A DNA stretch of 64,000 nucleotides from Chryseobacterium shigense (GCF_014207845.1 NZ_JACHLC010000001.1:1612001-1676000), one strand, 5' to 3'; positions 1-7,409 are shown, counted from the first letter of the stretch. Notes: generated by a model from the letters alone, not told the origin. Program-made: numbers and translations.

Positions 1-66
1 TTTATGTTTTTCAATTTTCTCCAAAAATTCTTTTTCCATTAAAGACATCATTGAAACTCTATTCAT
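1..66 (-). CDS. N-terminus of a probable ECF sigma factor (cut by window edge)
   Basis: A leftward frame opens with ATG at 66 and runs off the left edge after 22 codons. Residues 10-22 read MEKEFLEKIEKHK, an opening I associate with ECF-type (sigma-70 family) sigma factors of Chryseobacterium. There are Met codons at 1, 6, 7 and 10, so the true start could be as late as position 39. Only this short lysine- and glutamate-rich segment is visible, so the assignment rests on resemblance of the N-terminus and nothing else. Confidence 0.4.
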   Translation of the reverse strand, partial: MNRVSMMSLMEKEFLEKIEKHK

Positions 67-136
67 AAAGCAGCATTTTAATCAAAAACACCACTTTTTT
101 AACACAAAACTAAAAACTCCACGTCTCAAAATACAA

Positions 137-170
137 AATCCTCAAAAAATAAAGAAATTTATTGAGGATT
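137..170 (-). terminator. Possible terminator of the aldehyde dehydrogenase gene
   Basis: Arms AATCCTC and GAGGATT pair, with an inner AATAAA/TTTATT helix and a GAAA loop; a four-A bulge lies on one side. It sits about 30 bases beyond the stop of the leftward dehydrogenase gene. The U-tract is weak. Confidence 0.4.
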
Positions 171-202
171 ATTATTTTATGTTAAATAGAGAAAAAATCA
201 GC

Positions 203-1831
203 CTAGAAAATATAGTCGGTGCTTAAAAAATTAGAATCATGTTCTCTCACAATGGTATTTAATAGTTTCTTGTTGGAATCCGTCAGTTTTGCAGCTACCA
301 GGGATCTGATTGAAAATGAACGGAGCGCATCAAAAACAGAAAGCGTGCCTTCTGCACTGTCTTTTCTTCCTGTGAATGGAAAAACATCTGGGCCTCGCTG
401 TGCCTGGCAATTGATGTTGACACGGCTTACAAGGTTCACAAAAGGATCAATCAGCCTGGAAACTTCCTGCGGGTCTTCACTGAAAATACTTACCTGCATC
501 CCATGCGAAGCATTTACCTGGTAATCAATAGGCTCTTCGATATCTTCAAACGGCACCACGGGAATTACCGGTCCAAACTGCTCTTCATGATACAGCTTCA
601 TGTCGCTATTAACAGGATAAACCACTGCAGGAAATACAAAAGATTCTTCTGTGAAGCCTCCGTTTTCATTTAAAACTTTCGCACCTTTTGTCAAAGCATC
701 CTCAATACATTCTTTCAGATAAGGCGGTTTATTCACTTCTGGGAGCGGGGTCACTTTTACATCTTTTTCCCATGGAAGACCCGGCTTCATTGCTGAAACG
801 GCAGCACTTAATTTCTGAGTAAATTCTTCAGCAATTTCTTTCTGCACAAATATCAGCTTCAATGCGGTACACCGTTGCCCGTTGAATGACAGGGCTCCAA
901 GAATACATTCATTTACTGCAACATCCAGATCGGCATTTTTGGTTACAATAGCCGCATTTTTAGCATCAAGGCTGAGAATAGCACGTAGGCGGTTCACTTT
1001 AGGATGCAGCTTTTTCAGTCCGTTGGCTACTTTACTGGATCCTATAAAGGCCAGAACATTCACTTTTCCGCTTTCCATGATCGGGGTGATAATTTCCGAA
1101 CCTTTTCCGTAAAGGGTATTTACGGTTCCCTTCGGAAAGGCTTCTTTAAAGGCGTTCAATAACGGATAATGGGCCAGAACACCATGCTTCGGAAGTTTGA
1201 ATAAGATGGTATTTCCCATGATCAAAGCGGGAATCAGCGTAGTAAAAATTTCGTTTAATGGATAATTGAAAGGCCCCATACTCAGAACCACCCCAAGCGG
1301 TGCTCTTCTGATCTGTGCTATGGTTCCTTCAGCCTGTTGGAAACGGGATGATTCTCTGTCCAGATCTTTCAGCGCATCAATAGTTTGATTGATGTAATCT
1401 ACCGTACGGTCAAATTCTTTGGTTGAATCCGCCAGTGTTTTACCAATTTCCCACATCAGCAGCTTAATAACCAGGTCACGCTGCTGGATCATCAGATAGA
1501 CAAATTTCTGCATACATTTGATGCGCCCTTCCACGGACATTGTCGGCCATTCTCCAAGACCGTTATCATAAGCTTTAACGGAGGCTTCAAGAACATCCAT
1601 CGCTTCTTTGGGACCTATATTCGGGATACTACCCAAAAGTTTTCTCTGCAACCCGTTTTCCATAGGAATACATACCGGTGAATAGATATTCTGCACCTCT
1701 CCTTTCCATTCTATAAGTTCTCCATTAAGCAGATAGACCTTCTGATGAATCTCGGGAACTTTATATTCTTCGGGAATCTCATTTTCGCTTTTAAAAATAT
1801 CCTGAAATAACGGTTTGTTTACTGAATCCAT
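203..1831 (-). CDS. NAD(P)-dependent aldehyde dehydrogenase, GapN-like
   Basis: 542-residue aldehyde dehydrogenase superfamily protein, cytosolic, oxidising an aldehyde to an acid with NAD(P)+. Visible motifs: PFNYP (catalytic Asn189), a cofactor-binding FKLPKH stretch near 212-217, FNGQRC with the nucleophile Cys321, and EEQFGP near 417-422. Overall it most resembles non-phosphorylating glyceraldehyde-3-phosphate dehydrogenases (GapN, ALDH11), although the physiological aldehyde cannot be read from sequence. Oddity: where most family members have the general base in an LELGGK motif, this protein reads LSLDAK (285-290), with Ser287 in the usual Glu position and Asp289 two residues on. It is a single gene, divergent from the thiol peroxidase gene. 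Fairly sure of the superfamily, less of the subfamily. Confidence 0.8.
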   Translation of the reverse strand: MDSVNKPLFQDIFKSENEIPEEYKVPEIHQKVYLLNGELIEWKGEVQNIYSPVCIPMENGLQRKLLGSIPNIGPKEAMDVLEASVKAYDNGLGEWPTMSVEGRIKCMQKFVYLMIQQRDLVIKLLMWEIGKTLADSTKEFDRTVDYINQTIDALKDLDRESSRFQQAEGTIAQIRRAPLGVVLSMGPFNYPLNEIFTTLIPALIMGNTILFKLPKHGVLAHYPLLNAFKEAFPKGTVNTLYGKGSEIITPIMESGKVNVLAFIGSSKVANGLKKLHPKVNRLRAILSLDAKNAAIVTKNADLDVAVNECILGALSFNGQRCTALKLIFVQKEIAEEFTQKLSAAVSAMKPGLPWEKDVKVTPLPEVNKPPYLKECIEDALTKGAKVLNENGGFTEESFVFPAVVYPVNSDMKLYHEEQFGPVIPVVPFEDIEEPIDYQVNASHGMQVSIFSEDPQEVSRLIDPFVNLVSRVNINCQAQRGPDVFPFTGRKDSAEGTLSVFDALRSFSIRSLVAAKLTDSNKKLLNTIVREHDSNFLSTDYIF

Positions 1832-2010
1832 AAATTTTTATTTTGTTGATGAATTGAATGTAAAATTTCATCTTTTACAGAATAAAGGTAGATGTTACAG
1901 TTGGTAAAAAAAATAGACATTTGATAGATTTGCTCTATTTAACGGGTCTTTAAATTAAAATTAATCTCAGCAAGTGAAAAAAAGAATAATTTTGTTTAAA
2001 AATAAAACTT

Positions 2011-2568
2011 ATGTTTTCAAGAATAATTTTCAGTACATTATTTCTTTTCTCAACATTTCTTTTTGCTCAAAATACGGTTTTGATGGGAGGAAAACCTGTA
2101 CATACCTATGCAAAATTACCTGCGGTAAATAAAGCCGCTCCCCAATTTACCCTTACAGATGTTACCATGAAGGACCAGACTTTGGATTCTTATAAAGGAA
2201 AATATGTTATCCTTAATATTTTTCCGAGTGTAGATACGGGTGTTTGTTCAGCTTCTGTGCATCATTTCAATGAAGATGCGGGCAATATCCCCAATACGGT
2301 TGTGCTTTGTATTTCCAAAGACCTTCCTTTTGCGCAGAAAAGATTTTGTGGTGCTGAAGGAATCAAGAATGTTGTAATGCTTTCGGATTTCCGTTCGGAT
2401 TTTGGAAAAACCTATGGCGTGGAAATCACAGATTCTGTAATGAAGGGACTTTTGAGCAGAGCCGTTGTTGTAATTGATCCTTCAGGAAAGATTGTTTATG
2501 AGGAGCAAGTTGCTGATATTTCGCATGAACCGAATTATGAGGCAGCAATTGCAGCTGTAAAAAAATAA
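2011..2568 (+). CDS. tpx: Exported thiol peroxidase (Tpx-type, atypical 2-Cys peroxiredoxin)
   Basis: 185-residue peroxiredoxin that reduces hydrogen peroxide and alkyl peroxides. Residues 1-19 are a hydrophobic signal peptide ending LFAQ, so it acts in the periplasm or outside. The peroxidatic cysteine is Cys79 in SVDTGVCS, with the conserved Thr three residues before it. The resolving cysteine is Cys113 in RFCGAEG, the spacing expected of Tpx rather than of AhpC or BCP. A TAnnTTTG-type -7 element (TAATTTTG, 1987-1994) lies just upstream, leaving a short leader. The gene ends in a strong bidirectional terminator shared with the convergent plug-domain gene. Confidence 0.88.
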   Translation: MFSRIIFSTLFLFSTFLFAQNTVLMGGKPVHTYAKLPAVNKAAPQFTLTDVTMKDQTLDSYKGKYVILNIFPSVDTGVCSASVHHFNEDAGNIPNTVVLCISKDLPFAQKRFCGAEGIKNVVMLSDFRSDFGKTYGVEITDSVMKGLLSRAVVVIDPSGKIVYEEQVADISHEPNYEAAIAAVKK

Positions 2569-2585
2569 GCTTATGCTTTCTTTAT

Positions 2586-2626
2586 AAAAAGTTTTCGGGC
2601 GATCTTCGATCGCCCGAAAACTTTTT
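2586..2626. terminator. Bidirectional terminator between tpx and the plug-domain gene
   Basis: A perfect 19-bp inverted repeat (2586-2604 and 2608-2626) with a TTC loop. The A-rich and T-rich outer ends supply U-tracts in both directions. The stop codon of the leftward gene lies inside the right arm. Confidence 0.85.
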
Positions 2627-3344
2627 ATTTCTTCATTCTCCATTTCTTTTTCGTGGTCAATATGATCACTCCATTTTGTGCTTTTGAACCATAGATTGAA
2701 GTGGCAGCTGCATCTTTCAGAATTCTCATGGTTTTTATTGCATTGGGATCTGTTTCCTGTAAATCTTTTAAACTGGCTATTTTGCCGTTCATAACCACCA
2801 AAGGTTCCTGATCTTTCCTCACACTGGAATTTGCTCCTCCAATTCTTATCGGCTGATTATCTACCGGCATTGGACTACTGACTATTCCCTGAATTTTTGA
2901 TACAATTTCTTCCGGTTTATCTTCTTTAGCATTTAATGCAGATGCAGGAACCACTGTTGTTGATCCAAGCATTCTTTGACTTTTTTGGTGATTAAGTGCA
3001 GTAACTATAACTTCCTCCATTTTTTCAGCCCTTAAAGTATCCTTATTTGTATTTTGTTGAGCATGTACGGAAACCAAGCCTCCTGTTGTAAGAACAAAAC
3101 CTAATGCAAACTTTACAAAAACTGAATTGATATAAGAGTACTGTAAGTTTCTATTTAACTGTGATTCATAAAAATTTCCACAAATTTCCTTTGAAGAATC
3201 GGAAAAAGCATCTATTATTTCCTGGTCGGAAGCAACGGTAAAATCCCGGACAGTTTTTGAGCAAACGGAGCAGAACCTTCCTTTTTCTTCGGGTGTCATT
3301 GTTTCCCAGCTTTCGTGACATGGCTTTGGTATAGTGATTTTCAT
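2625..3344 (-). CDS. Membrane-anchored protein with Cys-rich N-terminus and TonB-receptor plug domain
   Basis: 239 residues in three parts. Residues 1-60 are a probably cytosolic segment with Cys9, Cys25, Cys28 and Cys55, including GRFCSVCSKTV, which resembles a small zinc-binding knuckle. Residues about 73-95 form one transmembrane segment ending VSVHAQ. Residues about 108-235 resemble the plug domain of TonB-dependent receptors: a TonB-box-like EEVIVTAL, then PLVVMNGK, ILKDAAATSIYGSKAQNGV and a final ITTKKK-type edge. There is no beta-barrel, and the length does not allow one. The plug would therefore face the periplasm on a tether from the inner membrane. Function unknown; a role in TonB-linked sensing is only a guess. 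Confidence 0.7.
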   Translation of the reverse strand: MKITIPKPCHESWETMTPEEKGRFCSVCSKTVRDFTVASDQEIIDAFSDSSKEICGNFYESQLNRNLQYSYINSVFVKFALGFVLTTGGLVSVHAQQNTNKDTLRAEKMEEVIVTALNHQKSQRMLGSTTVVPASALNAKEDKPEEIVSKIQGIVSSPMPVDNQPIRIGGANSSVRKDQEPLVVMNGKIASLKDLQETDPNAIKTMRILKDAAATSIYGSKAQNGVIILTTKKKWRMKK

Positions 3345-3516
3345 ATGATCTTTTGATATAAAGATGCTGAAGCTGCCTGAAAGGTTGGAAAAATGTTATA
3401 AATTTCTATGAAAACTTAATACTGAAACCGTTAAATTTTTAATTACAATTGAAAAAGTATTTCACTCAGCAAATAATTTCCGTATAAACACTGAGGTCAT
3501 TATTAAACAGTTTTTT

Positions 3517-3524
3517 TATATTTG
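3517..3524 (+). promoter_or_regulatory. Candidate -7 promoter element
   Basis: TATATTTG matches the Bacteroidota -7 consensus TAnnTTTG, 77 bases before the ATG at 3601. No good TTTG box is seen at the expected distance upstream, so support is partial. Confidence 0.35.
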
Positions 3525-3600
3525 ATATGAAGCCAATCTTATTGCCGATCAGGCAGTACGGAAGCTAAAAACTAACTGTAACCATTAAATACTTTATGAT

Positions 3601-4668
3601 ATGAGCAAATACAATTACAATGCCTGTCTAAAAGCTATTAGCGAACAACACGGCAAACCACCAACTGAATTTCTTGACACATTGGTTGATACTATTGAGG
3701 CCCTTCCCAATGATGTCTTTTCACGAAATGACAAATATGATATTTACAGTGTAATGAATGGCGTATTAGGCCCTTACGCGGATCTGCTTCACAGAAAAGC
3801 GGTAATGTGTGAGGTTCTGCGGGTTGTAGCCGCTTTTGAATCGGACTGGGATTGGAATGAGGGCGTGGATACAGGAAAGCCAAAATCGAAGTTCAAAAAA
3901 ATAGCAGAAGAAACCGGTGCATTTCAGGTTTCGTTCGATTCTATGTCGACGGACAAAAGCCTGCAAGAATGTCTCGATAAGCATGAAGGCAGGCATGATG
4001 TAGAAACGTTTATCACGGCAATGAAATCCAATCATAAACTTGCTGTGGAATATTGTGCAAGGCTGTTCAGGTTTGATACCACCTGGTGCGGAACCGTGAA
4101 AAACAAGAATATGGTTATTTCACATGTAAGCCGGAATTCTGTAGAAGAATTTAAAAGCTTCCTTTCCGTAGAACCCATTGTGGCCGACAATACGGAGAAT
4201 CCTGTATCTAATGATTCACAACACATAAATGATCTGGTGCATATTGCTTCAAACCCGGCTAATAATTTTAAAAGCCTGAAGGATATACAAAACAGGGCCG
4301 CAAAAAAATTATTGGTGTACGATGGCGATAAATATCCTACAAACGGCTGTGCAATAACCCTTTCGCTGATATTGCAGGACGCTGGAATTCCCGTAAAGGA
4401 TATCTACATGGCAATTGAATTAACAAATATTCTCCGCAAAAAAAGAAACTGGGGAGTAATACCCAATGGTTCCCAGCAAAGCGGGGATATAGGAACTACA
4501 TGCGGAACAATTCCAAATCATGGATACGACCATATTTATCTTGTAGTAGAACGAAAAGGTAACGATGAAATGGTTATTGTGGATAATCAGAAAAATGAGC
4601 CCCATACCAGATTTGCAAGTGGAAAGGGAGGAAAAACACCTACCAAATATTTCTTAAGAGCCGTATAA
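3601..4668 (+). CDS. Two-domain protein: lysozyme-like plus cysteine-hydrolase-like, possible cell-wall effector
   Basis: 355 residues without signal peptide or membrane segment. Residues about 60-165 look like a lysozyme or transglycosylase fold: an acidic Glu80 in VAAFESDW, then ETGAFQVSFDSM (104-115), similar to the G-x-(F/M)-Q-(V/I) motif of such enzymes. Residues about 205-355 look like a papain-like or CHAP/NlpC-type domain: Cys250 in TNGCAITLS at a helix start, His311 in GYDHIYLVV and Asp328 in VIVDNQ. This would make a bifunctional peptidoglycan hydrolase, as in phage endolysins, bacteriocins or secretion-system effectors. Without a signal peptide it would need lysis or a dedicated system to reach its target. 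An XRE regulator follows 88 bases on; no immunity gene is obvious. Both domain calls are from motif reading only. Confidence 0.5.
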   Translation: MSKYNYNACLKAISEQHGKPPTEFLDTLVDTIEALPNDVFSRNDKYDIYSVMNGVLGPYADLLHRKAVMCEVLRVVAAFESDWDWNEGVDTGKPKSKFKKIAEETGAFQVSFDSMSTDKSLQECLDKHEGRHDVETFITAMKSNHKLAVEYCARLFRFDTTWCGTVKNKNMVISHVSRNSVEEFKSFLSVEPIVADNTENPVSNDSQHINDLVHIASNPANNFKSLKDIQNRAAKKLLVYDGDKYPTNGCAITLSLILQDAGIPVKDIYMAIELTNILRKKRNWGVIPNGSQQSGDIGTTCGTIPNHGYDHIYLVVERKGNDEMVIVDNQKNEPHTRFASGKGGKTPTKYFLRAV

Positions 4669-4756
4669 TAAAAAAACAGCATTATCCAAAGCTAATAAAA
4701 CAGCCAACACCTGTTTTTTTTGGGTAATATTTTGCATATTTGTATAAAATACAGCT

Positions 4757-5137
4757 ATGCAAAAAGAAAAACTACGCGACGTAAGAAAAAGAAAAGGTTT
4801 TACACAGCAGCAGATTGCAGACATTATTGCAACAGATGTTTCCAACTATAGCAGAAAAGAATCCGGAGATGTATCCATAAGAAAGGAAGAATGGGACAAG
4901 ATTGCTCGTTTTCTGGAAGTTCCCTTAGAAGAAATTTATCAAGACAATAATGAGGAAGTTTCACAAATCAATCATTTTGATAACAATACGAACAGCAACA
5001 ATATAGGAAACGTAAGTGGAAATTATTATTGTAATGTTCCTGAATATCTTTTGGAAACTCAGAGGGATCTTATACAGCTTCTGAAAAAAGAAAACCAAAG
5101 ACTGGAAGAAGAACTCCAAAAGACCAAAAGAAAGTAA
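4757..5137 (+). CDS. XRE-family transcriptional regulator with coiled-coil tail
   Basis: 126 residues. Residues 1-62 form a Cro/CI-type helix-turn-helix (MQKEKLRDVRKRKGFTQQQI, then YSRKESG and VPLEEIYQ). Residues 65-90 are Asn-rich, and residues 95-126 are a charged predicted coiled coil (LIQLLKKENQRLEEELQKTK). This layout is common in small Bacteroidota regulators. It follows the two-domain hydrolase in the same direction, but a poly-T stretch and an AT-rich gap between them suggest separate transcription. Target unknown; control of its neighbour is a reasonable guess. A rho-independent terminator follows directly. Confidence 0.85.
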   Translation: MQKEKLRDVRKRKGFTQQQIADIIATDVSNYSRKESGDVSIRKEEWDKIARFLEVPLEEIYQDNNEEVSQINHFDNNTNSNNIGNVSGNYYCNVPEYLLETQRDLIQLLKKENQRLEEELQKTKRK

Positions 5138-5175
5138 AATTATCTTTTTAAACTTTTTTAATAGTTCAAAAAAAT

Positions 5176-5205
5176 AAAACTCAGCTATCTGCTGAGTTTT
5201 TTATT
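5176..5205 (+). terminator. Terminator of the XRE regulator gene
   Basis: Stem AAAACTCAGC / GCTGAGTTTT (5176-5185 and 5191-5200) with loop TATCT, followed by a T-run. Confidence 0.8.
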
Positions 5206-5257
5206 TGGTCGTTAGGTGTTATTTCGCACTGTCAATTTTTTTAAGAAACAAATTTTA

Positions 5258-5362
5258 TTAACCACAGATTACACAGATTTACACGGATGATTACGCATAA
5301 TTTTAAAAAGTTCAATAAATATAACATAAACATCTGTGCAAATCTGTGTAATCTGTGGTTAA
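5258..5362. repeat. Long inverted repeat, 32-nt arms
   Basis: Arms at 5258-5289 and 5331-5362 match at 30 of 32 positions, separated by 41 AT-rich bases. Each arm holds near-repeats of its own (ACAGATTACACAGATTTACA). It is non-coding and lies beyond the XRE terminator, so it is not needed as one. From memory, similar sequences are scattered between genes in Flavobacteriia; copy number here cannot be checked. Confidence 0.8.
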
Positions 5363-5372
5363 AACCTATACA

Positions 5373-5660
5373 TCATCCCAGCTTTATCCCAATACTCATA
5401 AAAGATTGATTTCCTTTATCAATGCCTCTTACTCTATCTTTTCCAGATCGTTTTTGTTTACCATAGAAGAGTTCTTTGCAGCCTTCAATGTGGAAAGCAA
5501 AGGATACCCAACAATTACCGGATATTTCCCCCACTGGGAATTGGAAACAAAAGTAATTTATAGTTAGCTCCAAACACCATTGTTTTTCCCAAATGTAAAT
5601 TGTATTTGGCTATAAACAGGGGTGTTTTAACGTTTTGTAAAAAGTTTTTGGGGTGAAACA
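5373..5660 (-). pseudogene. Remnant of an outer-membrane beta-barrel protein gene
   Basis: Two leftward frames together read like the C-terminal end of an outer-membrane barrel. One frame (about 5660-5510) has alternating strand-like sequence, NLHLGKTMVFGANYK, and then hits a stop. The other (5573-5373) ends GNQSFMSIGIKLG followed by TGA. Just past that stop the bases GATGATGTATAG would restore a WDDV-type ending if a few bases had been lost. No upstream part of the gene remains. It fills most of the 600-base gap before the RelA/SpoT gene, which otherwise holds only the terminator and the inverted repeat. The reading is by eye and tentative. Confidence 0.35.
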
Positions 5661-5710
5661 AGGGTATTTGGGATTATGGGTTCCCGTAAGTGTGAGTAAT
5701 TTTATTTTTA

Positions 5711-5718
5711 TATATTTG
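5711..5718 (+). promoter_or_regulatory. -7 promoter element of the RelA/SpoT-domain gene
   Basis: TATATTTG fits TAnnTTTG exactly and ends 21 bases before the ATG at 5740. Transcription from it would start near 5725. That excludes the longer reading frame from 5653 and supports the start at 5740. The upstream -33 box is not clear. Confidence 0.5.
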
Positions 5719-5739
5719 AAACTATTCTTTATCTCAAAA

Positions 5740-6774
5740 ATGAAATATAGTAGAAAACAAATTACTAAAGCAGGAGAAAAGCTAATGACATCCAAATCTA
5801 GTAAGGAAATTGAAGATGCATTAAATATAATAAATAAATGGAGAACAAGCCATCTTCTTCCTTTAATAATTTTAAAAAATAAGCTATTAAGAACTCTTAA
5901 AGAAAATAATATTGAGCCTAACTTAGTTTCTCAAAGATTAAAACGATTAAGTTCCATTGAGTATAAATTAGATCTAAATCCTAGCATGGGCTTAGGAGGA
6001 ATGCAAGATATTGGTGGCTTTAGATCAGTTCTAAAAGATGTACAAGATTTAAAAAATCTTGACAATGCTTTGCGTCATCAAAAAAGTCATCATAAGCTTG
6101 AGAAAGTTGTTGACTATATCCAAAATCCTAAACACACTGGATATAGAAGCATACATTATATATATAAATATTCTTCTAATAAGGAAATGTATGACGGCTT
6201 AAAATTAGAATTACAAATCAGAACAAAACTTCAGCATAATTGGGCAACTGCGGTAGAAACTGCAGGAATAATTACAAAAACATCTTTAAAATCAAATCAA
6301 GGTCCTGATAAATGGCTAGACTTTTTTAAAATTGTAAGCTCTCTTTTTGCTATTAAAGAAGAGCTTCCGGTTATGGAAGAACATAAAGAACTAACAATGC
6401 AAGAGTTAATGGTTCAATGTTATAAGTATTGTGGTGAATTAAACATTTTAACAAAACTAAAAGCTATAAGAGTTTCAAGTAATAGAATTGAAAAGGATAA
6501 ATTTCCTGGTGACTATTATTTGCTAAATATAAATATTATATCAATGTCAGTAAATATTAAAATTTATAACAAGCAACAATTTGAAACTGCAACAAATGAG
6601 TATTTAAGACTTGAAAAAACTATTAATGAAAATGAAAATGCCGTAGTCTTAGTATCAGCTTCATCAATACGAACTTTAAAAAAAGCTTACCCAAGTTACT
6701 TCTTAGATACTTCTGAATTTATTTTAGCCATTGAAAAAATTAATTCAAACTGCAAAAAGTTAAAATATGTCTAA
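5740..6774 (+). CDS. RelA/SpoT-domain protein (candidate alarmone synthetase or toxSAS)
   Basis: 344 residues. The first half carries a RelA/SpoT nucleotidyltransferase-type domain: RLKRLSSIEYKL (basic substrate-binding segment), MQDIGGFRSVL (matching the DIAG-R motif), GYRSIHYIY and ELQIRTKLQHNWA, where Glu and Gln line the active site in known synthetases. There is no HD hydrolase domain and no TGS/ACT region, so it is not a housekeeping RelA or SpoT. The C-terminal 150 residues (ending near YPSYFLDTSEF) are of no family I can name. It could make (p)ppGpp or a related alarmone, or be a toxic synthetase that modifies tRNA or makes (pp)pApp. Start chosen at 5740 from the promoter position; 5653 is an in-frame alternative within the upstream gene remnant. 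Codon use is very AT-rich, unlike the housekeeping genes, suggesting acquisition. Confidence 0.75.
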   Translation: MKYSRKQITKAGEKLMTSKSSKEIEDALNIINKWRTSHLLPLIILKNKLLRTLKENNIEPNLVSQRLKRLSSIEYKLDLNPSMGLGGMQDIGGFRSVLKDVQDLKNLDNALRHQKSHHKLEKVVDYIQNPKHTGYRSIHYIYKYSSNKEMYDGLKLELQIRTKLQHNWATAVETAGIITKTSLKSNQGPDKWLDFFKIVSSLFAIKEELPVMEEHKELTMQELMVQCYKYCGELNILTKLKAIRVSSNRIEKDKFPGDYYLLNINIISMSVNIKIYNKQQFETATNEYLRLEKTINENENAVVLVSASSIRTLKKAYPSYFLDTSEFILAIEKINSNCKKLKYV

Positions 6775-6879
6775 ATTTTTGTAAGTAATCTACATAATAA
6801 AATCCACCTCTCGGCAGGTTTTTCTATATCTAAAAAGTTTTAAAACAAAACTATCATCCAAGAAATTTTCACCAATAAT

Positions 6880-7323
6880 CTAATCCCCATCTCCTCCAAT
6901 AGAATTAAACTCTTGTGTAGAATAATGTAAGAAAAACAATATTAGCAAATCATCAACAGAATCATCACTCTCAATATAAAAAACCTTATTCTTTTCTTCC
7001 TTAATTTCTATTAACAGATTTCCTTTTTCGAATAATTGATTTGTTTTACTCAATTTGAAATTGTAGATCTTAACATTTTCTCCGGATTTTATAATTCTTT
7101 CTTTTTGTAAGTCCGTAAAATAAATAACTCCTTTGGAATTGAAAAGCTCCGCATCATTCTTTAGAAAGCCAACATTTTTTATATCATAACTTCTGGAATT
7201 AAAAATAATATAGTGCTCTGAATAAAAGATCTTATTCATTTCTACAATTCTTCCGATCTCTTTTTTATCCTCTGAAATTAAGGCAAACTGTTTCTTAATA
7301 AGTTGAGTTGTATATTTTTTCAA
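6880..7323 (-). CDS. Hypothetical protein, AT-rich, beta-strand-rich
   Basis: 147 residues, not recognised. The sequence is rich in short strand-like stretches (EHYIIFNSRSYDIKNVGF, NLLIEIKEEKNKVFYIES) and ends with an acidic tail (SDDSVDDLL, GGDGD). There is no signal peptide. The only start compatible with the full frame is a TTG at 7323; no in-frame ATG lies upstream before the terminator of hutU, and the first internal Met is residue 29. It is convergent with the RelA/SpoT-domain gene and shares its low GC. A link between the two is possible but unproven. Confidence 0.55.
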   Translation of the reverse strand: MKKYTTQLIKKQFALISEDKKEIGRIVEMNKIFYSEHYIIFNSRSYDIKNVGFLKNDAELFNSKGVIYFTDLQKERIIKSGENVKIYNFKLSKTNQLFEKGNLLIEIKEEKNKVFYIESDDSVDDLLILFFLHYSTQEFNSIGGDGD

Positions 7324-7352
7324 ATATTCAAGGTTTAAGTTGGAGATAAAAA

Positions 7353-7386
7353 TAAAAAAACTTTGCTATACCAATACAGCAAAGTT
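7353..7386 (-). terminator. Terminator of hutU
   Basis: Stem AACTTTGCT / AGCAAAGTT (7359-7367 and 7378-7386), 10-base loop, A-run on the left giving a U-tract on the leftward transcript. Confidence 0.7.
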
Positions 7387-7409
7387 CTTTCTTATGATAA
7401 ATTTTTTAT

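Noticed and set aside
5653..5739. Upstream in-frame extension of the RelA/SpoT-domain gene
   Set aside because: It lies within the outer-membrane gene remnant and upstream of the TATATTTG element, and adds only a hydrophobic stretch; the ATG at 5740 is better placed.
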